A stretch of DNA of 64,000 bases from an uncultured Acidaminococcus sp. (GTDB lineage: Bacteria; Bacillota; Negativicutes; Acidaminococcales; Acidaminococcaceae). The notes beneath the pieces were generated by a model. The model saw only the letters and a program-made list of their open reading frames with translations. It did not search any database and was not told the origin of the DNA. The stretch is from contig USHN01000004.1 in the NCBI GenBank assembly GCA_900554515.1, positions 66,559 to 130,558 of the forward strand, written 5' to 3'. Below, piece by piece: positions 27,443 through 34,333 of this stretch (its first letter is position 1; every line of letters begins with the position of its first letter). The position numbers were made by a program, and so were the translations under genes.

Positions 27443-27718
27443 ATGAACAAAAGTGAATTAATCGCCGAAGTTGCGTCCAAAACCGCACTGCCTAAAAAAG
27501 ATGCAGAAAAGGCCGTAAACGCTTTTATCGAAGCAGTTAAAGAAGCTGTTGCTAAAAAAGAAAAAGTACAACTGATTGGCTTTGGGACCTTTGAAGCCCG
27601 TGTTCGCAATGCCCGTAACGGTAAGAATCCTCGGACTGGGGAAACCATTAAAATTGAAAAAGCCAACGTGCCTGCTTTCAAAGCTGGCAAGGCTTTCAAG
27701 GATGCCGTAAACAAATAA
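27443..27718 (+). CDS. hup: HU family DNA-binding protein
   Basis: A 91-residue nucleoid protein. The N-terminal helices (MNKSELIAEVASKTALPKKD) and the DNA-binding beta-arm GFGTFEARVRNARNGKNPRTG are classic HU. Single-gene unit with AGGAGG before the ATG, a likely promoter at TAAGAT (27383-27388) and a strong terminator after it. Confidence 0.97.
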   Translation: MNKSELIAEVASKTALPKKDAEKAVNAFIEAVKEAVAKKEKVQLIGFGTFEARVRNARNGKNPRTGETIKIEKANVPAFKAGKAFKDAVNK

Positions 27719-27730
27719 AGCATCTTTCTC

Positions 27731-27767
27731 AGCAGCCTGATGCAACGGCATCAGGCTGCTTTTGGCT
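27731..27767 (+). terminator. Strong terminator of the HU gene
   Basis: A perfect 13-bp stem AGCAGCCTGATGC / GCATCAGGCTGCT with the tetraloop AACG, followed by TTTGGCTTTTTG. Confidence 0.88.
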
Positions 27768-27818
27768 TTTTGGGGGGGCTTTATGTGCGGCTCCCGGAAC
27801 TTTTGAAAGGAATGAACC

Positions 27819-28130
27819 ATGCCAACTTCCCGCCGGAGACATGTGAATAAGCTCTATCTTTTGGTACTGGGGGTATTCTGTCTGCCGCTAATTGGACAGG
27901 CTGCCCATCACGGGTATCAGATTTATCAGGTCCATAAAGAAACCGTCCGTACGGAGCAAAGAGTAGAAAAACTAAAACAGAAAACTGCCGCCTTGGAAGA
28001 AGAAAAAAATAACCTGGGCGATCTTCGTTATATAGAAAAAGTTGCCCGAGAAGAATTGAACATGGTGAAAAAAGACGAGATTCCCCTGTTCATGATCAAA
28101 GATCAGTCCACTAAGGCGGAAAAGAAATAA
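27819..28130 (+). CDS. Septum formation initiator (FtsB/DivIC-like)
   Basis: A 103-residue bitopic membrane protein. A short basic N-terminus is followed by one membrane helix (LYLLVLGVFCLPLIGQAA, about 12-29). A coiled coil (about 36-66, RVEKLKQKTAALEEEKNNL) and the family motif YIEKVAREELNMVKKDE complete it. It belongs to the divisome subcomplex that links early and late division proteins. GAAAGGA precedes the ATG. Confidence 0.85.
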   Translation: MPTSRRRHVNKLYLLVLGVFCLPLIGQAAHHGYQIYQVHKETVRTEQRVEKLKQKTAALEEEKNNLGDLRYIEKVAREELNMVKKDEIPLFMIKDQSTKAEKK

Positions 28131-28141
28131 CAGGAGGTGCC

Positions 28142-29035
28142 ATGACGGAAACCATTCCGACCCAGGACCCTATCCTGGCGATCTGCTACGATTTTGATAA
28201 AACCTTGTCTCCCGATGATATGCAGGCCCAGGGCTATATCCAGTCCGTGGGCTATGACGTGGATGCGTTCTGGAGAGAATCCAATGCACTGGCGTCAGAA
28301 AATGGCATGGATCAGAATCTGGCCTACATGTATTTTATGGCGGTGAAAGCCCGGGGCAAACTGGTCTTAAACCGGAAGGCTCTGCAGGATTACGGCTCTA
28401 AGGTCAAACTTTATCCAGGTGTGGATTCCTGGTTCGAACGAATTAACACCTGGGGAAAGAAAAATGGGGTGGCCGTGGAGCACTATATTATTTCCTCAGG
28501 ACTGCGGGAAATGATTGAAGGCAATAAAATTTCCCGGCATTTTAAGGAAATCTATGCCAGCTCTTTCTTTTATGACAAGGATGGGGTGGCCGTATGGCCG
28601 GCCCAGGCAGTGAACTACACCAATAAGACGCAGTTTCTTTTCCGGATAGAAAAAGGAGTACTGGGCGTCAATGATCCCCGTGTCAATGACTACTTTTCTC
28701 CCGACCATTTGCGTGTCCCCTTCCGGAACATGGTCTACATCGGCGATAGCGATACCGACATTCCCTGCATGAAACTAGTGAATAGTTACGGGGGATATGC
28801 TATCGGCGTGTATGATGCGGAAAGCAGCGACAAAACCAAGGTGTATAAGATGCTACGGGAAAAACGGATTAAGTATTTTGTCCCTTCCGACTACCGGAAA
28901 GGGCAGCCCTTGGAACAGCTGCTGAAAGATATCATTGGGCGCACCAAAACCAATGAAATCCTGGAAATGGCGCATTTTTCCTGTGAAAACGAGATGCAGG
29001 GAAATCGAGATCCTGCAGAAAAGAAACTGAGCTGA
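28142..29035 (+). CDS. HAD-superfamily hydrolase (probable phosphatase)
   Basis: A 297-residue HAD protein. Motif I is CYDFDKTLSPDD (about 15-26, nucleophile Asp and general acid Asp), motif II is IISSGLREMIEG and motif IV is YIGDSDTDIPCMKLV. A large cap lies between motifs I and II. Phosphoserine phosphatase-like or another phosphomonoesterase is plausible; the substrate is unknown. CAGGAGG precedes the ATG and the gene begins 11 bases after the DivIC-like gene. Confidence 0.85.
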   Translation: MTETIPTQDPILAICYDFDKTLSPDDMQAQGYIQSVGYDVDAFWRESNALASENGMDQNLAYMYFMAVKARGKLVLNRKALQDYGSKVKLYPGVDSWFERINTWGKKNGVAVEHYIISSGLREMIEGNKISRHFKEIYASSFFYDKDGVAVWPAQAVNYTNKTQFLFRIEKGVLGVNDPRVNDYFSPDHLRVPFRNMVYIGDSDTDIPCMKLVNSYGGYAIGVYDAESSDKTKVYKMLREKRIKYFVPSDYRKGQPLEQLLKDIIGRTKTNEILEMAHFSCENEMQGNRDPAEKKLS

Positions 29036-29057
29036 TTTTAAAGCAAGGATTTTATCA

Positions 29058-29087
29058 TTGCTATCCCTAAAAAGAGTATGCTATACT
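29058..29087 (+). promoter_or_regulatory. Promoter of the candidate toxin mRNA
   Basis: TTGCTA (29058-29063), an 18-base spacer and TATACT (29082-29087). It places the transcript start near 29094, giving a leader of about 55 bases before the small hydrophobic reading frame. Confidence 0.6.
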
Positions 29088-29148
29088 GTTTCAGGTGTTG
29101 TCTATACGGTAGGCGGTCAAATCTTGCCCCAGAAATGGGGTGAGGCTC

Positions 29149-29214
29149 ATGGACGATTTCAACATTACACTGTTGTTGTTGATTATACTCCTGATTCTCA
29201 TAAAAAAAGATTAA
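29149..29214 (+). CDS. Candidate type I toxin: 21-residue hydrophobic membrane peptide
   Basis: A tiny reading frame of 21 codons. An acidic start (MDDFN) is followed by an unbroken hydrophobic helix of Leu/Ile (ITLLLLIILLILI) and a charged end (KKD). This is the architecture of type I toxin peptides of the TxpA/BsrG/Fst/Ldr kinds, although I do not recognise the exact family. A ribosome binding site GGGGTGAGG (29137-29145) precedes the ATG. CCCC at 29127-29130 can pair with its GGGG, so translation may be restrained by a hairpin. The stop codon lies inside the stem of a terminator belonging to a convergent antisense RNA. Expression and toxicity are inferred. Confidence 0.6.
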   Translation: MDDFNITLLLLIILLILIKKD

Positions 29215-29292
29215 CCGCTCCCACTCCAAAGGTTTGCGGTTAATCTAAAGCAATTCCTATGGGGCTGACCGTTACCAGACAGCACCTTTTGT
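29201..29292 (-). ncRNA. Candidate antisense antitoxin RNA
   Basis: A predicted RNA of about 92 bases, read leftwards from the promoter at 29299-29326. It ends at an intrinsic terminator: stem GCGGTTAATCT / AGATTAACCGC (29236-29246 and 29208-29218), then seven U. It is complementary to the last codons and 3' untranslated part of the toxin mRNA. This matches the convergent, 3'-overlapping arrangement of TxpA/RatA-type systems. Boundaries are inferred from promoter and terminator positions. Confidence 0.55.
29208..29246 (-). terminator. Intrinsic terminator of the antisense RNA
   Basis: An exact 11-bp inverted repeat (29208-29218 and 29236-29246). On the minus strand it is followed at once by seven T (complement of 29202-29208 region). 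No T-run follows on the plus strand. Confidence 0.8.
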
Positions 29293-29298
29293 ATGTTT

Positions 29299-29326
29299 AG
29301 TATACCATAATTCCCAGGTATTGCAA
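29299..29326 (-). promoter_or_regulatory. Strong extended -10 promoter of the antisense RNA
   Basis: On the minus strand TTGCAA (29321-29326), a 16-base spacer and TATACT (29299-29304). TGG directly before the -10 adds an extended -10 element. It is stronger by consensus than the toxin promoter, as expected for an antitoxin RNA. Confidence 0.65.
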
Positions 29327-29329
29327 GGG

Positions 29330-29592
29330 GATGAAGGCGAGTAAGGAGACTGCCATTAAATGAAAAAAGTAAATGCAGATTATTCGAGGGGGGGACAAAA
29401 AACTGGACACAAAAAGACCATCGTGAAAAAGAATTCAAAAACAAATTTCAGCCCCCACCATCCACGCTAACGTGCAGATACCTCAGCTCTGCATAAGCGA
29501 CTGAAGTGTCGGGCATCTGCTTACGCCCCAAGGGGGCAGACTTAAAAGCAACTATAAAGCCGTTAGGTTTTTCTTGTTAGGAAAAGAAAATA
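29330..29592. other. Gene-free segment with structured, repeat-like sequence
   Basis: I see no credible gene here. Bases about 29445-29545 hold nested imperfect hairpins: GCAGATACC (about 29476) against GGGCATCTGC (about 29512-29521), and GCCCCAAGGGGGC (about 29525-29537). Before it lies GGGGGGACAAAAAACTGGAC (from about 29389), which looks a little like an insertion-sequence end, but no transposase or second end is present. It may be a dispersed intergenic repeat or a decayed mobile element. Only one copy is in this window. Confidence 0.35.
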
Positions 29593-29618
29593 GACATGAA
29601 GCAAAATTGCCTCATGTC
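29593..29618 (-). terminator. Probable terminator of the feo operon
   Basis: On the minus strand GACATGAGGC and GCTTCATGTC form a stem with one mismatch and a 6-base loop, followed by TATTTTCTTTTCC. It lies 54 bases past the last Cys-rich gene. Confidence 0.55.
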
Positions 29619-29671
29619 CACTAGAAATGGATGAATTTAAGGTACTCCCCAACATTTGACAAAGAGCCCTT

Positions 29672-29839
29672 TTACTTTCCATTTTTTTTGTCGTCTGTGC
29701 AGGAGGCACTGAAGCCACAGTGGGCACAGTTACCACCGCAGGTGAATTTCGGGGCGTCCTTGCCTTCATCTTTGGTGTACATATAGGCTGTCACCGCACT
29801 AAACAACAGAAAACCGACTAATAGGATTGCAATACCCAT
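29672..29839 (-). CDS. FeoB-associated Cys-rich membrane protein (second copy)
   Basis: A 55-residue protein. A membrane helix (MGIAILLVGFLLFSAVTAYMY) is followed by a Cys cluster, CGGNCAHCGFSASC (34-47), and a Lys-rich tail. It matches the small FeoB-associated Cys-rich family found downstream of feoB in many anaerobes; a role in ferrous iron handling at the membrane is inferred. GGGGAG precedes the ATG. It is the last gene of the leftward feo operon and a paralogue of the gene at 29922-30083. Confidence 0.8.
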   Translation of the reverse strand: MGIAILLVGFLLFSAVTAYMYTKDEGKDAPKFTCGGNCAHCGFSASCTDDKKNGK

Positions 29840-29863
29840 ACTTTGTCAACTCCCCTGAGAAAT

Positions 29864-29891
29864 CGCCGCAGAAAGCATGCTTTCTGCGGCG
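29864..29891. terminator. Perfect 28-bp palindrome between the two Cys-rich genes
   Basis: A self-complementary sequence centred on GCATGC with arms CGCCGCAGAAAGC. It could terminate or stall leftward transcription from the first Cys-rich gene. The following U-rich stretch is weak, so partial read-through to the second gene is likely. Confidence 0.55.
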
Positions 29892-29921
29892 TTCGTACAT
29901 TTTAAAGTAAAATAAAAGTCA

Positions 29922-30083
29922 TTAGCTATTCTTTTTGGGGCTGTAGCTGGTATGGCAGCGTCCGCCGCAGCCAGCACAGTCGCCGCCGCAAATGAATTTG
30001 CCCGCTTTATGATCTCTGTAAATACTCCTGCCTGCCAGAAAAAGGACGACCAGCAAAATAGAGCCAACAATTAAGTTTCCCAT
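29922..30083 (-). CDS. FeoB-associated Cys-rich membrane protein (first copy)
   Basis: A 53-residue protein with an N-terminal helix (MGNLIVGSILLVVLFLAG) and a Cys cluster CGGDCAGCGGRC (32-43), then a polar tail. Same family and layout as the gene at 29672-29839. GGGAGG precedes the ATG. It follows feoB by 125 bases containing a long hairpin, so its level may be set by partial termination. Confidence 0.82.
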   Translation of the reverse strand: MGNLIVGSILLVVLFLAGRSIYRDHKAGKFICGGDCAGCGGRCHTSYSPKKNS

Positions 30084-30113
30084 AGCAGAAACCTCCCTAT
30101 GCGCAATAAAAAT

Positions 30114-30175
30114 AAAAGATGCAGGAAGGAAACGAAAAGTATCTGTTACTTTTTTTGTTTCACTTTGTGCATCTT
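30114..30175 (-). terminator. Long interrupted hairpin between feoB and the Cys-rich gene
   Basis: Three nested arms pair: GATGCA (30118-30123) with TGCATC (30168-30173), GAAAC (30129-30133) with GTTTC (30157-30161), and AAAAGTA (30135-30141) with TACTTTT (30147-30153). On the minus strand a TTTTATTTTTATT run follows. It looks like a terminator or attenuator inside the feo operon. Confidence 0.5.
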
Positions 30176-30208
30176 TATCTTACAACTTTCGTCTTAGTTC
30201 GTCAACTG

Positions 30209-32374
30209 TTAATCGATGGAATCGGTGCTCAGCTGTACTTCTCCGTTGTCATCATAGTGCGGCATGGGGCGGAACAAGTTGTACAGGAAGAAGGCCAATA
30301 CCACGAAAGCAGCTACGGTACCTACACCGAAGGTGCCGGTGGTAATCAGCATACCAAACTGATAGAACATCAGCGCTACCAGATAGGCAAAGCCGCATTG
30401 ATAGCCGATGGCAATCAGCCACCATTTTACGCTGTTCATTTCCCGTTTGATAGCACCTATAGCGGCAAAGCAGGGGGCGCACAGCAGGTTGAAGACCAGG
30501 AAGGAATAAGCACCCAGCGCAGAGAAATCTTTGGCAAAGCTGCCCCAGAATTCTTCACCGTCTTCGGCGGCGTCGGCCATACCATATAATACGCCAAAGG
30601 TGGATACCAGGTTTTCTTTAGCGATCAAACCGGTGACAGCAGCAGCGGCGGCTTTCCAATCACCCCAGCCCAACGGGCTGAAGATCCAGGCAAACTTGGT
30701 GCAGATAGCTGCCAGAACGGATTCATTCAAAGCATCCGCATCCAGCATGCCCCATTCTCCATCCACCCAGCCAAAGCTGGAGAGGAACCAAACCAAAATA
30801 CTGGAGAACAGGATAACGGTGCCGGCCTTCTTGATAAAGGAAGAAGCACGTTCCCAAACGCTGCGGACAATGGCGCCCAGGGTAGGCATATGGTACGCTG
30901 GCAGTTCCATTACGAAAGGAGCAGGGTCACCAGCAAAAAGCCGGGTCTTTTTCAGCATAATACCGGAAATAATGATGGAGAAAATTCCTACGAAATAGGC
31001 AGAAGGAGCTACCCACCATTCGTCGGAGAAATATGCACCGGCAACCAGCGCGATAATCGGTGCCTTGGCAGAGCAGGGGATCATGGTGGTGGTCATAATG
31101 GTCATCCGCCGATCCGCCTGGCTTTCAATGGTACGGGAAGCCATAATGCCCGGCACGCCGCAGCCGCTGCCTACCAGCATCGGAATGAAGGATTTACCGG
31201 ACAGACCAAATTTACGGAAAGCACGGTCCAGAATGAAAGCGATACGGGACATATAGCCGCAGGCTTCCAGGAATGCCAGGAAAATGAACAGTACGATCAT
31301 CTGGGGAACAAAGCCCAGTACGGCGCCCACGCCGTTGATAATACCATCAACAACCAAACCATTTAACCAGTCGGCTGTTCCCAGACCTTCCATCCATGCC
31401 TGTGCACCGGGAATAATCATTTCTCCAAACAGGGTATCGTTTACCCAGTCGGTGGCATCCTGTCCTACAGTAACCATGGCCACGTAGTACACCAAGAACA
31501 TAATGGCGGCGAAAATCGGCAGGGCCAGCCAGCGGTTGGTGACGATTTTATCGATTTTATCGGAAGTGGTCAACTTGCCTTTGCTCTTTTTAATATTGCA
31601 GTCATCAATAATAGAACCAATATATTTATAGCGTTCGTTGGTAATGATGGATTCGGCATCATCATCCATTTCTTTTTCCACGGATTCAATATCGGATTCG
31701 ATATGATCCAGGATGCTTTGCGGCAAGTTTAATGCTTTTCGGACTTTGTCGTCCCGTTCAAACAGCTTCACTACATACCAGCGTTCCTGTGCGGCCGGCA
31801 ACAGTCCCTGGGTTGCTTCTTCAATGTGGGCCAGGGCATGTTCCACAGGGCCGTCAAAGGAGTGCTGGGGCACCATGGTCTTTTTCTCAGCGGCCACTTT
31901 GGCAGCCAGATCTGCGGCTTCTTTGATGCCCTCGCCGGTACGGGCGGAAATTTCAATCACCGGGCAGCCGACTTTTTTGCTCAGTACGTCTGTTTTGATG
32001 ACATCCCCGTTGCTACGGACCATATCCATCATGTTGACGGCCATGACCATGGGGATACCCAGTTCGGTCAGCTGGGTGGATAAATACAGGTTACGTTCCA
32101 GATTGGTGCCATCTACGATGTTTAAAATGGCATCCGGACGTTCTGTTACCAGATAGGTACGGGAAACCACTTCTTCCAGCGTGTAGGGGGACAGAGAATA
32201 AATACCGGGCAAATCCTGAATCACCACATCTTTGTGGCCGATCAGTCTCCCTTCCTTTTTTTCCACGGTGACGCCGGGCCAGTTACCGACAAATTGGTTG
32301 GACCCTGTTAAGGCATTGAACAGGGTGGTCTTACCGGTGTTAGGGTTACCGGCAAGGGCAATCTTGTACTCCAT
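30209..32374 (-). CDS. feoB: Ferrous iron transporter FeoB
   Basis: A 721-residue Fe(II) permease. The N-terminal G domain has GNPNTGKTTLFNAL (G1), DLPGIYSLSPYT (G3) and AVNMMDM (G4 region), followed by the guanine-dissociation-inhibitor domain (to about 270). The membrane part contains the two Gate repeats, with GSGCGVPGIMASRTIE and NLLCAPCFAAIGAIKRE. Full length. GGAAGGA precedes the ATG. It is read leftwards behind two feoA genes and ahead of two Cys-rich genes; iron-responsive control is suggested by the operator upstream. Confidence 0.97.
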   Translation of the reverse strand: MEYKIALAGNPNTGKTTLFNALTGSNQFVGNWPGVTVEKKEGRLIGHKDVVIQDLPGIYSLSPYTLEEVVSRTYLVTERPDAILNIVDGTNLERNLYLSTQLTELGIPMVMAVNMMDMVRSNGDVIKTDVLSKKVGCPVIEISARTGEGIKEAADLAAKVAAEKKTMVPQHSFDGPVEHALAHIEEATQGLLPAAQERWYVVKLFERDDKVRKALNLPQSILDHIESDIESVEKEMDDDAESIITNERYKYIGSIIDDCNIKKSKGKLTTSDKIDKIVTNRWLALPIFAAIMFLVYYVAMVTVGQDATDWVNDTLFGEMIIPGAQAWMEGLGTADWLNGLVVDGIINGVGAVLGFVPQMIVLFIFLAFLEACGYMSRIAFILDRAFRKFGLSGKSFIPMLVGSGCGVPGIMASRTIESQADRRMTIMTTTMIPCSAKAPIIALVAGAYFSDEWWVAPSAYFVGIFSIIISGIMLKKTRLFAGDPAPFVMELPAYHMPTLGAIVRSVWERASSFIKKAGTVILFSSILVWFLSSFGWVDGEWGMLDADALNESVLAAICTKFAWIFSPLGWGDWKAAAAAVTGLIAKENLVSTFGVLYGMADAAEDGEEFWGSFAKDFSALGAYSFLVFNLLCAPCFAAIGAIKREMNSVKWWLIAIGYQCGFAYLVALMFYQFGMLITTGTFGVGTVAAFVVLAFFLYNLFRPMPHYDDNGEVQLSTDSID

Positions 32375-32441
32375 TACAAATCCTTCCTTCCCGTAAGTTA
32401 GTGCTTTTCAGTCAATGCGTGCTACCAATCATACCAGTGAA

Positions 32442-32669
32442 TCAGACTTCTTTTACTTCAATCATAACAGCGTCCCCCTTACGCAGGGACAACTCATAGC
32501 CACGAACTGTTAGTTCTACCGGATCCCCGAAGGGTGCTACTTTGGTTACGTGCAGCTTGGTCCCTTTGGTGAGCCCCATATCCATCATACGGCGTTTGGT
32601 GGCACCGGTTCCGGTTACTTTTACAACCTCGTAGTCTTTGCCCGTCACGGCTTCTTTTAATGTTGCCAT
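32442..32669 (-). CDS. feoA: Ferrous iron transport protein FeoA
   Basis: A 75-residue SH3-like FeoA protein. GTGATKRRMMDMGLTKGTKL and FGDPVELTVRGYELSLRKGDA are the typical family segments. It is thought to modulate FeoB at the membrane. It lies 67 bases upstream of feoB; AGGAGG precedes the ATG. Confidence 0.93.
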   Translation of the reverse strand: MATLKEAVTGKDYEVVKVTGTGATKRRMMDMGLTKGTKLHVTKVAPFGDPVELTVRGYELSLRKGDAVMIEVKEV

Positions 32670-32692
32670 TGGTGAATCCTCCTCATCGTTTT

Positions 32693-32908
32693 TTATCCCT
32701 GTACCATAATTTTGGCGGCCATGGCATGATTGATGGCCACCCGGGATTCCTTAATATTCAAAATCAGCCCGCTGGGGGTATGCTGTACCACGGAGATCAC
32801 CGATCCTTGGGTGATACCCAGGTTTTCCAGATGGGAACGTACTTTGGCATCTCCGCCCACCCGTAACACTGTCAGCGGAACACCAGCATCAGCAAAACTT
32901 AACGGCAT
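32693..32908 (-). CDS. feoA: FeoA-family protein (first of two)
   Basis: A 71-residue FeoA-like domain: VGGDAKVRSHLENLGITQGSVI and SGLILNIKESRVAINHAMAAKI. It diverges clearly from the second FeoA, so the two are probably not interchangeable. It is the first gene of the operon, about 55 bases after the promoter. AGAGGTAGG precedes the ATG. Confidence 0.88.
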   Translation of the reverse strand: MPLSFADAGVPLTVLRVGGDAKVRSHLENLGITQGSVISVVQHTPSGLILNIKESRVAINHAMAAKIMVQG

Positions 32909-32962
32909 GCTGCCTACCTCTTTTCCCTTAACATTTTACGTGGCAAAAACCTCGTACAAGTT

Positions 32963-32991
32963 ATGTTAGCACAGGCTAACACCTGAGTCAA
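32963..32991 (-). promoter_or_regulatory. feo operon promoter with metalloregulator-like operator
   Basis: On the minus strand TTGACT (32986-32991), a 17-base spacer and TAACAT (32963-32968). The inverted repeat TGTTAGC-acag-GCTAACA (32964-32981) fills the spacer and the -10. This position would block RNA polymerase when bound. The TTAGC...GCTAA half-sites resemble sites of DtxR/IdeR/MntR-type regulators more than a Fur box. The regulator is inferred. Confidence 0.65.
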
Positions 32992-33054
32992 TATAATTTG
33001 TGAGGTTTTTTGTACAAATTCTGCGGCCTGGTCAAGTCTTTCTGTTTTTCCCAT

Positions 33055-33082
33055 AAAAAAAGCGGGGGATTTGTTCCCCCGC
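33055..33082 (-). terminator. Terminator of the DUF368 gene
   Basis: On the minus strand GCGGGGGA / TCCCCCGC with a 5-base loop, followed by seven T. It lies 28 bases after the DUF368 stop codon. Confidence 0.85.
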
Positions 33083-33109
33083 AAGATTTCTATATTGTGA
33101 TTGAATTAA

Positions 33110-34069
33110 TTAATGAAGCTCCTGACGAGCCCGCCGCACGTCTTCCATGCCCATGGTTTCCTCATCCATTTCCACAATGACAGGATGAAGTTTCCGCTCT
33201 GTAATGGCTTTCAGTCCGTTAAGTCCTGCCAGGAAAACACCGCCCATGCAGAACCAGAGAATATGGAAGGTTTCCCAGGTCATAGCAGGCTGCGGAACTT
33301 TCAAGGTGGTGGGCCCTAACACGATGGCGTACAGCGAAGCAATCATAAGGCCCAGGATAAAGTACACCATGGCGGACCGGTGATTGTCCAGTGCGTTTTT
33401 CACGATTTTAATAATCCCCACAATTCCGGTGATGACGCCTAATCCGAAAATAACCAGCACTGGGAGATAGGAAAGATGCAGATGGGTAAATTCCTTAATG
33501 GCGCTGATAATGGGCATATACAGCCCGAAAATCAGGAGCATGGAGGAACCGCTGATGCCCGGCAGCACCATGGCGCAGATGGCAATCATGGCGCAGACAA
33601 AAATGTAAACGCCTAGGGTGGGTGTCAGGTGGGTAATTTCCATATTGACGCCCTGGCCGCCTGTGGGATTAAAATAGGTGACCACCATGACCACAATCAG
33701 GCCCAGTACAAAGAAGGGCAGCCCGCGGACTTGCTGCAGGGACTCTTTTTCTTCTTTTATAATTACAGGCAGGGAAAAAATGGAGAGCCCTATGAAAAGA
33801 GAACCTAACTCATAAATGTGGGTAGTAAACAAACTGGCCAGCAGCTGCACGGAAGCGCCCATCCCGATGACCCAGCCAAGCCCCAGTTTTACCAGGAACC
33901 GCAGCCCATTTTTTTTCTGTTCGGCGCTGCCGTGGGTGAGAAAATACAGGGAACCGATAAAATCATCATAAAAGCCCAGTACAAACGCGATGGTACCTCC
34001 GGACACGCCTGGTACACTGTCTGCCAGGGCCATACAGAAGCCCCGGAGCATATTTAAAAACAATCCCAT
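33110..34069 (-). CDS. DUF368 family membrane protein
   Basis: A 319-residue protein with about eight membrane segments. The start MGLFLNMLRGFCMALADSVP followed by GVSGGTIAFVLGFYDDFIGSL is the signature of the DUF368 family, recently connected with transport of undecaprenyl phosphate carriers across the membrane. A second GGxS-like segment, MVLPGISGSSMLLIFGLY, marks the internal repeat. The ATG at 34069 follows GGGAGG; codons upstream to 34186 are unconserved and cross a probable promoter. Confidence 0.85.
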   Translation of the reverse strand: MGLFLNMLRGFCMALADSVPGVSGGTIAFVLGFYDDFIGSLYFLTHGSAEQKKNGLRFLVKLGLGWVIGMGASVQLLASLFTTHIYELGSLFIGLSIFSLPVIIKEEKESLQQVRGLPFFVLGLIVVMVVTYFNPTGGQGVNMEITHLTPTLGVYIFVCAMIAICAMVLPGISGSSMLLIFGLYMPIISAIKEFTHLHLSYLPVLVIFGLGVITGIVGIIKIVKNALDNHRSAMVYFILGLMIASLYAIVLGPTTLKVPQPAMTWETFHILWFCMGGVFLAGLNGLKAITERKLHPVIVEMDEETMGMEDVRRARQELH

Positions 34070-34172
34070 ATTGATAGCCTCCCTGTAAGTGGAACTTTGT
34101 TTTTCTTTATTATAGCAATGGAATCTAAAGAAAAGATAAACAGCCTTACAACTTTTTATGACTCCGAACGCA

Positions 34173-34188
34173 ATTTGTCCGGACAAAT
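34173..34188. promoter_or_regulatory. 16-bp perfect palindrome between DUF368 and map
   Basis: ATTTGTCC-GGACAAAT reads the same on both strands. It sits in the divergent intergenic region about 35 bases upstream of the map -10 box and 104 bases upstream of the DUF368 start. It could be an operator; no partner is known. Confidence 0.35.
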
Positions 34189-34221
34189 GAAACGGAAAAG
34201 AAAGAAACTTCGCCTAATCTA

Positions 34222-34276
34222 TGGTATAATATAAAATCAGTGCAAGTGGTAGGGGCTTAGGAGCCTCGTACCACTT
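34222..34276 (+). promoter_or_regulatory. Extended -10 promoter and leader hairpin of map
   Basis: TGGTATAAT (34222-34230) is an extended -10 element without a clear -35. About eight bases into the transcript, AAGTGGTA (34244-34251) pairs with TACCACTT (34269-34276), with an inner GGCT/AGCC. No T-run follows, so this is a leader hairpin and not a terminator. Confidence 0.45.
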
Positions 34277-34333
34277 CATAAAGTCATATTATACATGGTC
34301 TTTGCCATAAAGGGAATAGAGGGGGCTGAGAAG

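Noticed and set aside
29389..29410. Insertion sequence end
   Set aside because: The GGACAAAAAACTGGACAC-like string resembles some IS ends, but no transposase, second inverted repeat or target duplication is found.
29211..29444. 77-codon minus-strand frame over the antisense RNA region
   Set aside because: It overlaps the antisense promoter and terminator and has no ribosome binding site. The short convergent RNA explains this region better.
30119..31366. Several plus-strand frames opposite feoB (up to 158 codons)
   Set aside because: They lie inside feoB on the other strand, have low-complexity composition and no start signals.
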